The position numbers were made by a program, and so were the translations under genes. From a virus, in the IMG/VR virus record IMGVR_UViG_3300050122_000130, positions 31,489 to 95,488 of that record: a stretch of DNA of 64,000 nt; one strand, written 5' to 3'. Below are positions 30,104-38,560 of this stretch, piece after piece. Every line of letters starts with the position of its first letter. Within the stretch, counting starts at the first letter, position 1. The notes below the pieces were generated by a model, which worked only from the letters and a program-made list of their open reading frames with translations, had not been told where the DNA came from and did not search any database.

Positions 30104-32593
30104 CTAGAACAAACCTTCGAGGGGATTAGTTTCACCTGGAGCAGCCAGTGGCGACTGCTCCTTTTTCTTTTTCGGAATCGGCGGCCACTGCAGTCCCTTA
30201 CCATAGACTCGACGGCCTGTCGGCCAGACGAAGTGAATCATACGCGGTTTTTCTGTATCACCGGGCTCCGGAGTAAAATTCGGATCAATCATTTCGGCAA
30301 TGCCGATCACATTGTACTTCAGTAGGTCTTCACGGAAGCGGCGCGTGCGCGCCTTGATGCGGTTTTTGTATTTGCCGATGTCCTCGTCTTGCTCGCGCGG
30401 GTCTGTCTTTTGGTACTCCATGCCGAGCTGCGCCCAATTGATGACTGTCGCGACACTAGCCGGGAGACCTAGCGCCGTCGGCGGCGGACGACCGTTCATA
30501 TCGAGTGCTTTGAGCAGTGCCCGGAATACATCGACATTGTTGCCTCGAAGGAAGAACCCTTCCTGACGTTCTTTCGGTCCATCGCTTTCGACATCAGCAG
30601 GCACACTGCTTGCTGGCTCGACGGAAACCATCTGCGTGATGTCGTCTCCATCGTCGTCGATTCCAATTTTCACAGGCTCAAGAACAAATTCCCAAGTCAG
30701 GCGATCATCACCTTCGCGCTGTTTCATGATCTTACCACGGCGAATAACCCTGCCGTTGTCATCGCGTTTTTCTATACCTTTTTTCACATCGGTGTAGACG
30801 CGCTCGATCAGCACAGCAGTCTCAATGTTGTTAAAGAATTGCTCATTGCCGCGGTGCCTGCCTTCGGCGTTCGTATGCCCTATAACGATGAGCGGCGCAC
30901 CAGTCTTTTCTTTGATGATATCGTAGTTGGACATGATCTTGTTCATGTCGTCTGATTTTATTTCGCTCGATCCACGCGTCGCAGAGTTGTGCGTATCAAC
31001 CACAATTCCAGCCAGCGGAAACCTGAACAATTTAGCAATCTCGACGATCTCGGTCGCCAGTGCGACAACATTGTCTTCAGAAGCGAACAGATTAGGCGGT
31101 CGCGTTAGCCACGCGAAAGAGTGCAGGTCATCAATCTTTAAGTCGTGGTGCTTGAGATAAGCACGGAGACGATTCTCGAAACCTGTCGCGCCTTCATATG
31201 TCAAATAGATATAGCCGCCAGGAATAACCTTGCGACCGGCAAACGGCATGCCGCGCATAATGTGCATAATCATATCGAGACATTCGAACGTTTTTCCCGA
31301 TCGACTCGGCCCCATCAGCAGCGCGTTATCGTTCATGGGCAGAATGCCCTTAATGCGCCATGGATAGGCGCTGACCGCTTTTCCAAGGTCAGCAGATGTC
31401 TTGGCACCGAACCTCGACTGATACGGCTCAGGCACCCACGGCTTCAGGTTATCGACGTGTTCGAGCAGTTGATCTTTCGTGCCTCCGCCAGTGTCGCGCC
31501 AGTCCTTGACATCGCCCTTGACCGGGCATTTGTCCCACACATCACGGAAGTTCAGCGACTGCACGAGCTCGACGCCCACAGCCTGGAGCATCGGCGCGAT
31601 CTTCGCCACGCGCTCGGCGCCGGCGCGATCATTGTCCTGGAGCAGCACGACATGCCGCGCGCCGCGGAAGAATTCCGCGCACGCCGTAGTGAAGTGCTTC
31701 GCACCACCCGAATTGGTTACAGCGAGGAGTCCCCACTCCGCCAGCACGTCGACCTTTGCTTCGCCTTCCGGAATGAAGATCGTGCGCTGGTCATCCTTCG
31801 GCTCAGCGAGCTCGTCGATCACGGCATTCGCATTGTAGAGCCAGTGCTCCACGTTGCCGAGCTCGGCAAAATTTCGAACCGTGATGTTCTTCCAACTTAG
31901 CCGCTCTTCAGTGGCGCGCAGCCAAGCGGTACCGGTCGCGGTTTTTATGAAATCAAGCGGCTGATCTGTTTCTCGATCGACAACGTCAAGACCGAGGATC
32001 CACGCACCATCGCCGGCGGGCCGGCGGTGCAGGAATGTCTTCCACGTTTTTTTATCTTTAGTCTGACGCCATGAACCGTCGGGCAACCGTTCCTGCATCC
32101 GCACAGTTTGATAGAGCAGCGTGTTCTCGGAATCGAAGTAATCCCAGACGTGAATCACTTCCCGTTTGGCTCGTGCAACTTCTCCCACACGAGAGTCAGA
32201 CCTATTTTCTCCATGAGGCGACGGGCCCGGATCTCCGCCTTGGTTATCTCGAGGGTCGGATGCCGCTTCATGTCTAACTCCATTATGCGCAGGAGTAGAC
32301 CGTCCAGGTCTCTGCTCGAGGGTGATGCCCGCGCGGCGGGATAATTCTTCAACGGCGCCGACAAAAGTTAGCCCTCCATAGATTTGCATGAAGTCAAAAA
32401 TATCGTGCGGCTTTCCGTCTCCGCCACTCCCGAACTCACACCAGAATTTTTTATTGTCGTTAACCGTGAATGATTCATTCTTGTCGACGACGTACTCAGA
32501 ACCTTTTTTGATAAGCTTGAAGTGCGATCCCACGACTTCGCTGACCTTCACACGATCCCGAATCTCGTTGAGCTGTCGTTCTTCGAATGCCAT
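30104..32593 (-). CDS. Primase-helicase (TOPRIM + RepA-like ATPase)
   Basis: 829 aa from the ATG at 32593. N-terminus resembles a DnaG zinc-binding domain (RVKVSEVVGSHFKL, FWCEFGSGGDGKPHDIFDF) but most zinc ligands are gone. TOPRIM lies at about 268-330 (IFIPEGEAKVDVL; LLQDNDRAGAERVAK). A RepA/hexameric helicase ATPase starts near 425 with Walker A GPSRSGKT, Walker B IVVDTHNS and IGHTNAEGRHRG. The C-terminal region (about 683-808, NNVDVFRALLKALDMNG to WPTGRRVYGKGLQW) is repeated as a stand-alone gene at 45112. The product makes primers and unwinds DNA at the phage fork. The degenerate zinc site suggests altered primer recognition. Confidence 0.9.
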   Translation of the reverse strand: MAFEERQLNEIRDRVKVSEVVGSHFKLIKKGSEYVVDKNESFTVNDNKKFWCEFGSGGDGKPHDIFDFMQIYGGLTFVGAVEELSRRAGITLEQRPGRSTPAHNGVRHEAASDPRDNQGGDPGPSPHGENRSDSRVGEVARAKREVIHVWDYFDSENTLLYQTVRMQERLPDGSWRQTKDKKTWKTFLHRRPAGDGAWILGLDVVDRETDQPLDFIKTATGTAWLRATEERLSWKNITVRNFAELGNVEHWLYNANAVIDELAEPKDDQRTIFIPEGEAKVDVLAEWGLLAVTNSGGAKHFTTACAEFFRGARHVVLLQDNDRAGAERVAKIAPMLQAVGVELVQSLNFRDVWDKCPVKGDVKDWRDTGGGTKDQLLEHVDNLKPWVPEPYQSRFGAKTSADLGKAVSAYPWRIKGILPMNDNALLMGPSRSGKTFECLDMIMHIMRGMPFAGRKVIPGGYIYLTYEGATGFENRLRAYLKHHDLKIDDLHSFAWLTRPPNLFASEDNVVALATEIVEIAKLFRFPLAGIVVDTHNSATRGSSEIKSDDMNKIMSNYDIIKEKTGAPLIVIGHTNAEGRHRGNEQFFNNIETAVLIERVYTDVKKGIEKRDDNGRVIRRGKIMKQREGDDRLTWEFVLEPVKIGIDDDGDDITQMVSVEPASSVPADVESDGPKERQEGFFLRGNNVDVFRALLKALDMNGRPPPTALGLPASVATVINWAQLGMEYQKTDPREQDEDIGKYKNRIKARTRRFREDLLKYNVIGIAEMIDPNFTPEPGDTEKPRMIHFVWPTGRRVYGKGLQWPPIPKKKKEQSPLAAPGETNPLEGLF

Positions 32594-32600
32594 TTTCTTT

Positions 32601-33137
32601 TTAGACCAGTCCTGTGAACTTTGGCCCACCATGGTGGCGATGATCGAATAAATACCAAGCGGTGTTATCGACTCCGACGTCCGTCGTCCCCGGTATCCAC
32701 CGCACTCGGCCGGCGCTGACAATATGCTTGCATCGGTCGAGATATTGTTCAGCCTGCCTTGTGTGCATGTAGTCAGCATCCAGCAAGACCCAGAGCGGAA
32801 GCAGAGACGACAGGCGGTCGATCAGATCGTGAAGGATTTCACGAGTCCAAGGTAGGTTAGTGACAAACATCTCAGCCCGTGAACCGCGGCGCCAGCGCTT
32901 GTCCAATGTCAGCGCGTCGCGCCTCTCGATCCACTTTCGGCCAGGCTTTATATCGCAAGCATAGACGCACTCGTGACCGTGCCATTTCATAGACTCGATC
33001 AGATCACCGTTACCTGCACACGGCTCGGCATATAGCAGCCCGCTAGGCAAATGACGCTGAAGAATACGGACCGGGCTCGGATCCCAGGTCATGTATTTGT
33101 CCTTGGGTATCCGCTCGAAGTTCGACCTCTTGCTCAC
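32601..33137 (-). CDS. Phage SAM-dependent methyltransferase-like protein
   Basis: 178 aa, GTG start overlapping the upstream stop (GTGA). AEPCAGNGDLIESMKWHGH is motif I with the acidic/glycine loop; MFVTNLPWTREILHDLI holds an NLPW motif IV. LLDADYMHTRQAEQYLDRC and TAWYLFDHRH follow. These motifs match a widespread phage class I methyltransferase family of uncertain target, probably adenine. Located between primase-helicase and an unknown large gene. Confidence 0.78.
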   Translation of the reverse strand: MSKRSNFERIPKDKYMTWDPSPVRILQRHLPSGLLYAEPCAGNGDLIESMKWHGHECVYACDIKPGRKWIERRDALTLDKRWRRGSRAEMFVTNLPWTREILHDLIDRLSSLLPLWVLLDADYMHTRQAEQYLDRCKHIVSAGRVRWIPGTTDVGVDNTAWYLFDHRHHGGPKFTGLV

Positions 33138-34303
33138 TGGCCGACTTCCTTCATGATGAAGCCGAAGCCCTTGAAGAACTCGATCGACAATCCCAGCGTC
33201 TCGATCTTCGGGTTCATGATCGAGGCTAGATCGCGGATCGTCGCTTCAGCGTCCGATCGAATGCCGACAGCGGCTCCCAAAAATTTGGCGTCCAAGTGCC
33301 CCTTACCCATCGCGGCACGTAGCCGCTGCGCGATCAAGAATTCGCGGGTATGGAGCACCACAGATTTGTCGCCGTGTTGGAACGAGCTACCGTTACCGCG
33401 CGCCGGCGGACCAAGCTTCGCCCCGGGCGTCACCACATGACGGGGACCTTCGGTCGGCCGGACCGCCGGCGGCGCGCGCGATGGCTCGACTGGCAAAACC
33501 TTGCGGCTCGCGTCGATCTTTTCCTGCGGCGTCAGCGGCAGCAGATAGTTCAGACCGTCCTTGCGCAGCTTCCCGCGCTTGGCGAACTCGATCAGGTTCG
33601 ACTTCCACGCGTCCGGACAGGCGCCCCACCAGCGATTCCGCACGAACATCAGGATGGCCGGCGCCGACGACGGTTCCTTCAGTTCCTTGAGTGCAGCAAC
33701 CGCCATTTCAAGATTAGTCGGGCAATTGGCCGGGCGATCGTCATTGGCGCGGCCGCCAATGGACGGCTGTTCCGGGGATTTGCGGGCCTCGCTGGTGCGT
33801 TTTTCCGGCTCTGGGGTACTTTCCCTGCGGATAACCCCGCTTTCGTCTACGCGGCCTTTGTAGCCGTGATTGTCGGTAACGAGGGTTCCAGGTTCCAGTA
33901 GCGGCCGCCACCGCGGACAAGCTGGATTGTGACCCAAGCCTTCCTTTCGATCCACGCATGTGCACGGCGGGTCAGGTTCCGGCTCGGCAGGAACCTTGGG
34001 CTGCTCCGTTTTTACCTCTTGGATATCGCTGGCGATCGCCGTCTTCGGTTTTTGGGATGGCGAACCACTCCGCCGGAGTTCTTCCGTGGCTCGAATAAAA
34101 TCGGCGCGAGCTGCATCATAGCCGCGCTGGTACTCTGCCTGCGAAGCGACAGCATGATTTGATTTGCCAGCCTGAAAGCCAGAATCAAAACCGCGCTTAA
34201 ACTCAGCATTGAGCAGCTTTATAAATCCATTCCAATCGATCGACTCACAGATTTTTTCCATTGTTGCGTCGTCTTCAAGGTCTTTTTCTTTTTCAGTGCT
34301 CAC
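33134..34303 (-). CDS. Phage protein of unknown function with disordered middle
   Basis: 389 aa from the GTG at 34303 (GTGA overlap). The N-terminus is charged (MEKICESIDWNGFIKLLNAEFKRG). A proline/glutamate-rich, disordered part contains CTCVDRKEGLGHNPACPRW. Near 190 LEMAVAALKELKEPSSAPA begins a helical domain (WGACPDAWKSNLIEFAKRGKL). The end (AAMGKGHLDAKFLGAAVGI) is helical. No family recognised; it may be a replication accessory protein by position. Confidence 0.6.
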   Translation of the reverse strand: MSTEKEKDLEDDATMEKICESIDWNGFIKLLNAEFKRGFDSGFQAGKSNHAVASQAEYQRGYDAARADFIRATEELRRSGSPSQKPKTAIASDIQEVKTEQPKVPAEPEPDPPCTCVDRKEGLGHNPACPRWRPLLEPGTLVTDNHGYKGRVDESGVIRRESTPEPEKRTSEARKSPEQPSIGGRANDDRPANCPTNLEMAVAALKELKEPSSAPAILMFVRNRWWGACPDAWKSNLIEFAKRGKLRKDGLNYLLPLTPQEKIDASRKVLPVEPSRAPPAVRPTEGPRHVVTPGAKLGPPARGNGSSFQHGDKSVVLHTREFLIAQRLRAAMGKGHLDAKFLGAAVGIRSDAEATIRDLASIMNPKIETLGLSIEFFKGFGFIMKEVGQ

Positions 34304-34605
34304 GATCGCTTGCCCTTCTTGTCGTCCGCCGCATTGCGCTGCATCTCGGCCCGCTCGAGTCCTTCGACCAGCGCGCGGATATCTCTCATAACCTGGAGTT
34401 CGCGGCGCCAGCCGGCCAACATCAACTTTTCCCCGCAATCCTTACTCAAGCAACTGATGACTTCGTTGGTCTCCGGATCCCGCGCGCCGCACGTCGGCTC
34501 GCGACACTCCATCGATGCGCGCACGGCCAGGGACGCCAGACGATCGAGCACATAATCAAATATTCGATCCCGCGGTCGTTCGACCTTCTCAGTCTGGGAT
34601 GTCAA
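34300..34605 (-). CDS. Small cysteine-containing helical protein
   Basis: 101 aa from a TTG start at 34605; no better start is visible after the resolvase gene, whose 3' end it overlaps. FDYVLDRLASLAVRASMECREPTC and ISCLSKDCGEKLMLAGWRREL supply two cysteine pairs. The C-terminus is strongly basic (ADDKKGKRS). The stop overlaps the next GTG (GTGA). Confidence 0.55.
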   Translation of the reverse strand: MTSQTEKVERPRDRIFDYVLDRLASLAVRASMECREPTCGARDPETNEVISCLSKDCGEKLMLAGWRRELQVMRDIRALVEGLERAEMQRNAADDKKGKRS

Positions 34606-35149
34606 GGTTTTCCCCCTCACGGCGCCACATGCGCGCGCCGTAAACCGCAATCAAATAGGCCTCCGCGCGGTGCTGGTGATACTTAAATTTGAGAAACGGC
34701 GCGCACGATGGATATCGCTGAAGCACGAGCTGGCGCGCGGCGTCGTCGGTACCGCTGCCCTTTTTCTTTCCTCTTAGATTGAAGCCGGCTTTCCATGTTG
34801 CCGGCGGCACCGTGCGCAGCGGTATCTCGAGGCACGCCACCACGGCGCGCAGCGCGAAGTACGAACCGGCGAACCGGAACATTGAAGTTGCTCCCCATGG
34901 ATCCGTTTCCAACTCTCCGGTCTCCGGATTTTTCTTTTTGGGCACGAACGCGTTAACCTGTTCGATGAAGCACACGTTCGGCTTCACCGACCAGATCAGA
35001 TCGCGGACACCGACATAGTCGATTTCCCGCTTATTGCCTTCTCCGACGGCAGGAATGTCAAACATCCATTCGACATTCGGTACCGGCTCGTCCGGGCAAT
35101 AAAGCGCACCAGCACCCGTGATGCCCGGATCCAAACCAAGGATTCGCAC
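34589..35149 (-). CDS. ruvC: RuvC-like Holliday junction resolvase
   Basis: 186 aa from the GTG at 35149. VRILGLDPGITGAGALY is the RuvC catalytic Asp motif; NVCFIEQVNAF carries the second acid (Glu), and the C-terminal HQHRAEAYLIAVYG has an acidic residue in the expected place. WKAGFNLRGKKKGSGTDDAARQ is a conserved-looking loop. It cuts four-way junctions made by recombination and replication, and fits the recombination genes at 49.5-57.5 kb. Confidence 0.85.
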   Translation of the reverse strand: MRILGLDPGITGAGALYCPDEPVPNVEWMFDIPAVGEGNKREIDYVGVRDLIWSVKPNVCFIEQVNAFVPKKKNPETGELETDPWGATSMFRFAGSYFALRAVVACLEIPLRTVPPATWKAGFNLRGKKKGSGTDDAARQLVLQRYPSCAPFLKFKYHQHRAEAYLIAVYGARMWRREGENLDIPD

Positions 35150-35153
35150 GGGA

Positions 35154-36851
35154 CTAATCCCAGCGATCGATTTTGTACGACGTCCAGGCTTTGCCGGCGA
35201 ACACTCGCAACACGACTTGCGCATGCTGCTTGTGGATCGGCCAACCGCACGCCGACGCGCTCTCGCGACCGCTCAATTCAGCGGACTTCGAGTAAGCCTC
35301 GATCGTCGATCGAACCGCGTGAAGATCCGATTTCAGATGCTCCGGAAACAGTGCATTCCCTTGGCCACGACGCGTATCCGCGCAGCCGTCCAAGATGATA
35401 AATGCGCTCATTCCGAGTTCTGGCATCGGCCGCGGGCCCCACATGCAAGGCGCCCCGACGATCGCGTTTGCTTTCACCCAGGATCCGGCATGCAGTTTCC
35501 ATTGATCCGGTGAAGATCCACCGTGATAGGTGTACCACCCAACCGGATTACGATAATGATCGCTGTCCCATTTTATAATCGGCGGAGCATCCAGATTCAC
35601 AGCCGTCGTCAAAGCACAATAGGGACCATAACCATGCGGAATCTGCACGTCGATCAACTCGGCTGAGATCAAGATGGTTCGCACGAACTTGTCCCAAGTC
35701 ATGGTGATCGGCGGCAGATCTACTGATGGCACTGACCCGCCGTAAGTACGGCCTTCCTTGGTCTTGATGTGTCCGAACACGCCGCCGACGTCAGCCTTTA
35801 CCGCACGGCGATACTCACCCCACGTCCAGAGCGCGTCCTCAAGCGGCAGATCATCCAGCCGGGCGAACCGACGCTCCAGCGACGGAGCGATTCCGAGTTT
35901 CTCTACGAGCTGCTCGGCCGCGCGCACATTGCCAACCGACGGCGCAGCCTGCGGCCGCTGGTACTGCAGCGGATGAAGCTTGTCGGCATGCTTGCGCTTG
36001 ATATCGGCGAACGGCACGCCGGCAACGATATCGTCTAGCAGCGGCCCGATCACTGAGGACTTGATGTGGCAAAAACCTTCCGGCGCCAGCGCCACCGCAC
36101 GCCACAGAATATTATCCCGAACCTGCCGCTTGCCGGGACCCTTCGGCCAATCGTGCAACGCGCGCAGCCACCTCACCGGTCCGATAAACTTATCGCTGCG
36201 ATCAAGCGTGCCGGACTCGAGCACGCGCAAGGCCTCGTCCAGTACCGCCGGAGAATATTCGCCCATCGCAAATAGAACAGTCTGAGCGTTTTGCGTGACA
36301 GCCGCAACGGCTTGGTTAGGCTCGAGCGCGCGATCGCGATGGAGAAACTCCGGCGCTGGCACGACAGAGATGTGATTCCAGAACTCGCCATAGCCTTTTC
36401 CGTCGCTTACCGGCGTTCCCCATGTCGTTGCCTTCGTGAGAAAAACACCTGTCACCCTCGCCTTATTGACGATGTTGTGCAGTTCGATAAAGGCGGCTTT
36501 GTAGAAGTCCGGCACACCGTTCGCGCGCCACATCACCGGCCAAGTCTGACCGTCGGCAGAAATACAAACCAGACCTCCGTACCTCTGGATAAAGCGCCGA
36601 CAGCAGTTGCAGTTATGCACCTGACGAGCAGCTTTTCCCGGGATCATCTCCAGATATTTTTCCCACAGACCCGTAGCATCCGTGGTGAACAGCCGCGTTT
36701 GACCGCGCACTGCAGTTTCGAAGGAACGCCGCACGCCGAGCAGCAACTCCGAATAGTCAAGATCGTGGTTATGCACCGGCTGGGCACGAGCCGTTGCTTT
36801 CGCAGCCCGTGAAGTGGTCGCAGTTTTAGAACGTCGCGGATGATTTATCAT
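35154..36851 (-). CDS. Large phage protein of unknown function
   Basis: 565 aa. It has an NCNCCRRFIQRYGGLVCIS region near residue 80 with paired cysteines that may bind metal, and a later FGHIKTKEGRTYGGSVPSV / TWDKFVRTILISAELIDVQ segment. Long helical and aromatic stretches follow. No motif matches a family I know, yet it has good coding character and is conserved-looking. It sits between RuvC and a small gene in the replication block, so a replication-associated role is possible. Confidence 0.6.
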   Translation of the reverse strand: MINHPRRSKTATTSRAAKATARAQPVHNHDLDYSELLLGVRRSFETAVRGQTRLFTTDATGLWEKYLEMIPGKAARQVHNCNCCRRFIQRYGGLVCISADGQTWPVMWRANGVPDFYKAAFIELHNIVNKARVTGVFLTKATTWGTPVSDGKGYGEFWNHISVVPAPEFLHRDRALEPNQAVAAVTQNAQTVLFAMGEYSPAVLDEALRVLESGTLDRSDKFIGPVRWLRALHDWPKGPGKRQVRDNILWRAVALAPEGFCHIKSSVIGPLLDDIVAGVPFADIKRKHADKLHPLQYQRPQAAPSVGNVRAAEQLVEKLGIAPSLERRFARLDDLPLEDALWTWGEYRRAVKADVGGVFGHIKTKEGRTYGGSVPSVDLPPITMTWDKFVRTILISAELIDVQIPHGYGPYCALTTAVNLDAPPIIKWDSDHYRNPVGWYTYHGGSSPDQWKLHAGSWVKANAIVGAPCMWGPRPMPELGMSAFIILDGCADTRRGQGNALFPEHLKSDLHAVRSTIEAYSKSAELSGRESASACGWPIHKQHAQVVLRVFAGKAWTSYKIDRWD

Positions 36852-36914
36852 GGTCTTTCTCTCCGAGCCCCGAAATGGAAACGCTGAGGCGCACGTTTAT
36901 TTAACGGGAAAAAT

Positions 36915-37469
36915 CTAATGCGGCTTGCCGCGGCCGACTTGGTCAATTGGATCTTCGCCGTCGCCCTTCTTTAGACCAGCACCGGCTTTTGCCGCAAGAT
37001 CGGCGACTGGATTACTGGTCGCACTCGCGCCTGGTTGGCGCAGATGCGATGGTCGCGGATCTTCTTCACCGTCCTCATCGACTTCACGAGCCACACCGTT
37101 GACGTCCTTGTTGCCACCGATCTCGCCTTCGCCAAACAGGCGTCCCTGAAGATTGGCGAGCTCGTCCAGCTTGTAGAATTTCCGATACTTGTCGAAGTTC
37201 GCCAGCCACACCGCAAGCTTCTCGGCGTTCTTAGCGTCCCCGTCGCCGAACTTGTCGTAGAGCGTCTTCACGACCTTGAACGATGGGATGTGCAGGAACT
37301 TTTTCTTGGCGATATCGGAGGCGTCCTTTAACTCCTCTTTGGCCCCATCGATCGTTTCGGCCACATCGTTAAATGCGCCATTGAAAGTCTTGATCGTGGA
37401 ATCCGCGGGAACGCGGATTTCCTTACCGGTCGGCTCCTGGCCAGATTCGGTGACGGCTTTCTTCGGCAT
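36915..37469 (-). CDS. Phage protein with acidic tail, first leftward gene from the control region
   Basis: 184 aa. GGAG precedes the ATG. Residues about 25-110 are charged helices (EELKDASDIAKKKFLHIPSFKVVKTLY, KLAVWLANFDKYRKFYKLD); the C-terminus is disordered and acidic (EVDEDGEEDPRPSH). It could be an accessory protein for replication. It is the first gene of the leftward replication transcript. Confidence 0.55.
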   Translation of the reverse strand: MPKKAVTESGQEPTGKEIRVPADSTIKTFNGAFNDVAETIDGAKEELKDASDIAKKKFLHIPSFKVVKTLYDKFGDGDAKNAEKLAVWLANFDKYRKFYKLDELANLQGRLFGEGEIGGNKDVNGVAREVDEDGEEDPRPSHLRQPGASATSNPVADLAAKAGAGLKKGDGEDPIDQVGRGKPH

Positions 37470-37489
37470 CGATCAGCTCCCAAATGGTT

Positions 37490-37531
37490 GCCCGGCCCCC
37501 GAGGACAAGCGATTGATTCGGGGAGCCGGGC
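37490..37531. other. Long GC-rich hairpin in leader
   Basis: GCCCGGC-CCCCGA pairs with TCGGGG-A-GCCGGGC (13 bp with one bulge). It lies just upstream of the leftward gene at 36915-37469, in a position like the hairpin at 26503, suggesting leader control or attenuation. Confidence 0.45.
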
Positions 37532-37742
37532 GTTTGCATGTCGCGGGATAGGGACCGCGTCAGCAACTGGAATTTTTCAGGGAGCCCCATCGATAGAATC
37601 AACCGCTGGCATGGTTGTGGTCCGAGTCGGTGACCAAGGTCAATAGATGGCAACCATGTGGCAGTGAGCCGGCAGAACGATGAGGAAGCGCGCCCTCGCG
37701 CGCGGATTCACCAGTCTTAGAGACCTGTAGAAAGAAACAAGC

Positions 37743-37758
37743 GCCCTCTATCGAGGGC
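37743..37758. terminator. Short hairpin with T-rich flank
   Basis: GCCCTC-TATC-GAGGGC followed on the plus strand by TTTCTATC. It may terminate transcription toward the right, or be a structural element of the control region. Confidence 0.4.
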
Positions 37759-37834
37759 TTTCTATCAGCGTACTCGTAGCCCGCGCGCGAAAGCTGTGTG
37801 GTCGATTCCTGAATTGCCCGTCAAGTCCTATGGA

Positions 37835-37934
37835 GGGTACGCAGAGGGTACGAAAAAGTGGGTACGCCGGCTGATACAGGGTACGTGCACCCAAAAAAGA
37901 TGTTGCGATCTCAATGGTTTAAATTTTCGTACCC
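37835..37934. repeat. GGGTACG repeat array B
   Basis: GGGTACG occurs at 37835, 37846, 37860 and 37879 with an inverted CGTACCC at 37928, bracketing an A-rich core. Layout and flanking bases match array A at 26.7 kb, so these are repeated control elements. Confidence 0.6.
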
Positions 37935-37964
37935 ACTTTCGTCGACCGGGCCGATAAATATTTT

Positions 37965-37973
37965 TTATCCACA
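37965..37973 (+). promoter_or_regulatory. DnaA box
   Basis: TTATCCACA is the consensus DnaA-box 9-mer, here next to an AT-rich stretch (AAATATTTTTT). One exact box is suggestive, not conclusive. A weaker reverse match (TGTGAACAA) lies at 37987. Confidence 0.5.
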
Positions 37974-38022
37974 GGGCCGCGCCGGCTGTGAACAACCTAT
38001 CTGAAAATGAGGGCTTGAATTT

Positions 38023-38041
38023 ACTAAACTGTTGGTATAGT
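38023..38041. promoter_or_regulatory. 19-bp inverted repeat operator, copy 3
   Basis: ACTAAAC-TGTTG-GTATAGT, with 7-bp arms and a 5-bp spacer. It lies just upstream of the first rightward gene (38091) and its flank (GTATAGTGATTTG) matches copy 2 in reverse orientation. Confidence 0.65.
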
Positions 38042-38090
38042 GATTTGTCCGCCGGCGAATCGTCCGGTTGCCGCAGAGGAAGATGCAGCA

Positions 38091-38255
38091 ATGAATAAAA
38101 CCAACGACCTTGGTGCTGGTTGGTATGCCACCTTCAATGCGGATGGTGAGCTAAGCGTCCACACTCACGACTTCAGAACCGAGATACGGTTGCCATTAAA
38201 ATCGGTTGAGAAACTGCGCGAGATATTCCGGTCTTCAACTCCGGTAACCCAGTGA
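38091..38255 (+). CDS. Small protein, first gene of the rightward operon
   Basis: 54 aa. MNKTNDLGAGWYATFNADGEL and TEIRLPLKSVEKLREIF suggest a small beta-alpha protein. AGAGGAAG lies upstream. The gene starts 49 nt after operator copy 3. No family recognised. Confidence 0.6.
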   Translation: MNKTNDLGAGWYATFNADGELSVHTHDFRTEIRLPLKSVEKLREIFRSSTPVTQ

Positions 38256-38560
38256 ATATGCACGTCCCCACGCTACAGCAGAGCCTGCCCGACTTGGTGG
38301 CTGAGTACGACCGGAAGAGCGCGGCGCTGACCGAATCTTTCCGGTCGTTTAAAGGCGCCATCCTGGACCTGAAGATGTCCGCCACGATCGCCGGCACCCA
38401 CGGGAATGAAAACCTCGACGTCCGTTCGGAAAGTACATTCTGGACCCGCGGGGCAATATCCTGCGCGGTCTCGCCGAGGTGTTCTGCGGCCTCGATCAGG
38501 CCTACAAGAGCCACGACAAGGTCAAGATCGGCGTTGCCGGCTTGCCGAAGCGCGTCGTGA
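38252..38560 (+). CDS. DUF4942-methyltransferase N-terminal part (frame 1)
   Basis: GTG start overlapping the previous stop (GTGA), with an ATG two codons later. The first 55 residues (HVPTLQQSLPDLVAEYDRKS, TESFRSFKGAILDLKMSATI, GTHGNENLDV) look like the N-terminus of the DUF4942-methyltransferase family. After that this frame becomes arginine/serine-rich shadow sequence while the real protein continues in the next frame as GKYILDPRGNILRG. Read with the feature at 38479-39435 it represents one gene broken by a frame change between about 38410 and 38445. Confidence 0.5.
   Translation: MNMHVPTLQQSLPDLVAEYDRKSAALTESFRSFKGAILDLKMSATIAGTHGNENLDVRSESTFWTRGAISCAVSPRCSAASIRPTRATTRSRSALPACRSAS

Larger units (their letters stand above)
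37470..38090. other. Divergent control region, candidate replication origin
   Basis: About 620 nt without a supported gene between leftward and rightward transcripts. It contains two hairpins, GGGTACG repeats (array B), an AT-rich block, a consensus DnaA box TTATCCACA, and operator copy 3. The combination suggests an origin and divergent promoters. Confidence 0.55.

Noticed and set aside
37620-37830. Possible tRNA in the control region (GGTCGATTCC resembles a T-loop)
   Set aside because: No complete cloverleaf with acceptor and anticodon stems could be drawn.
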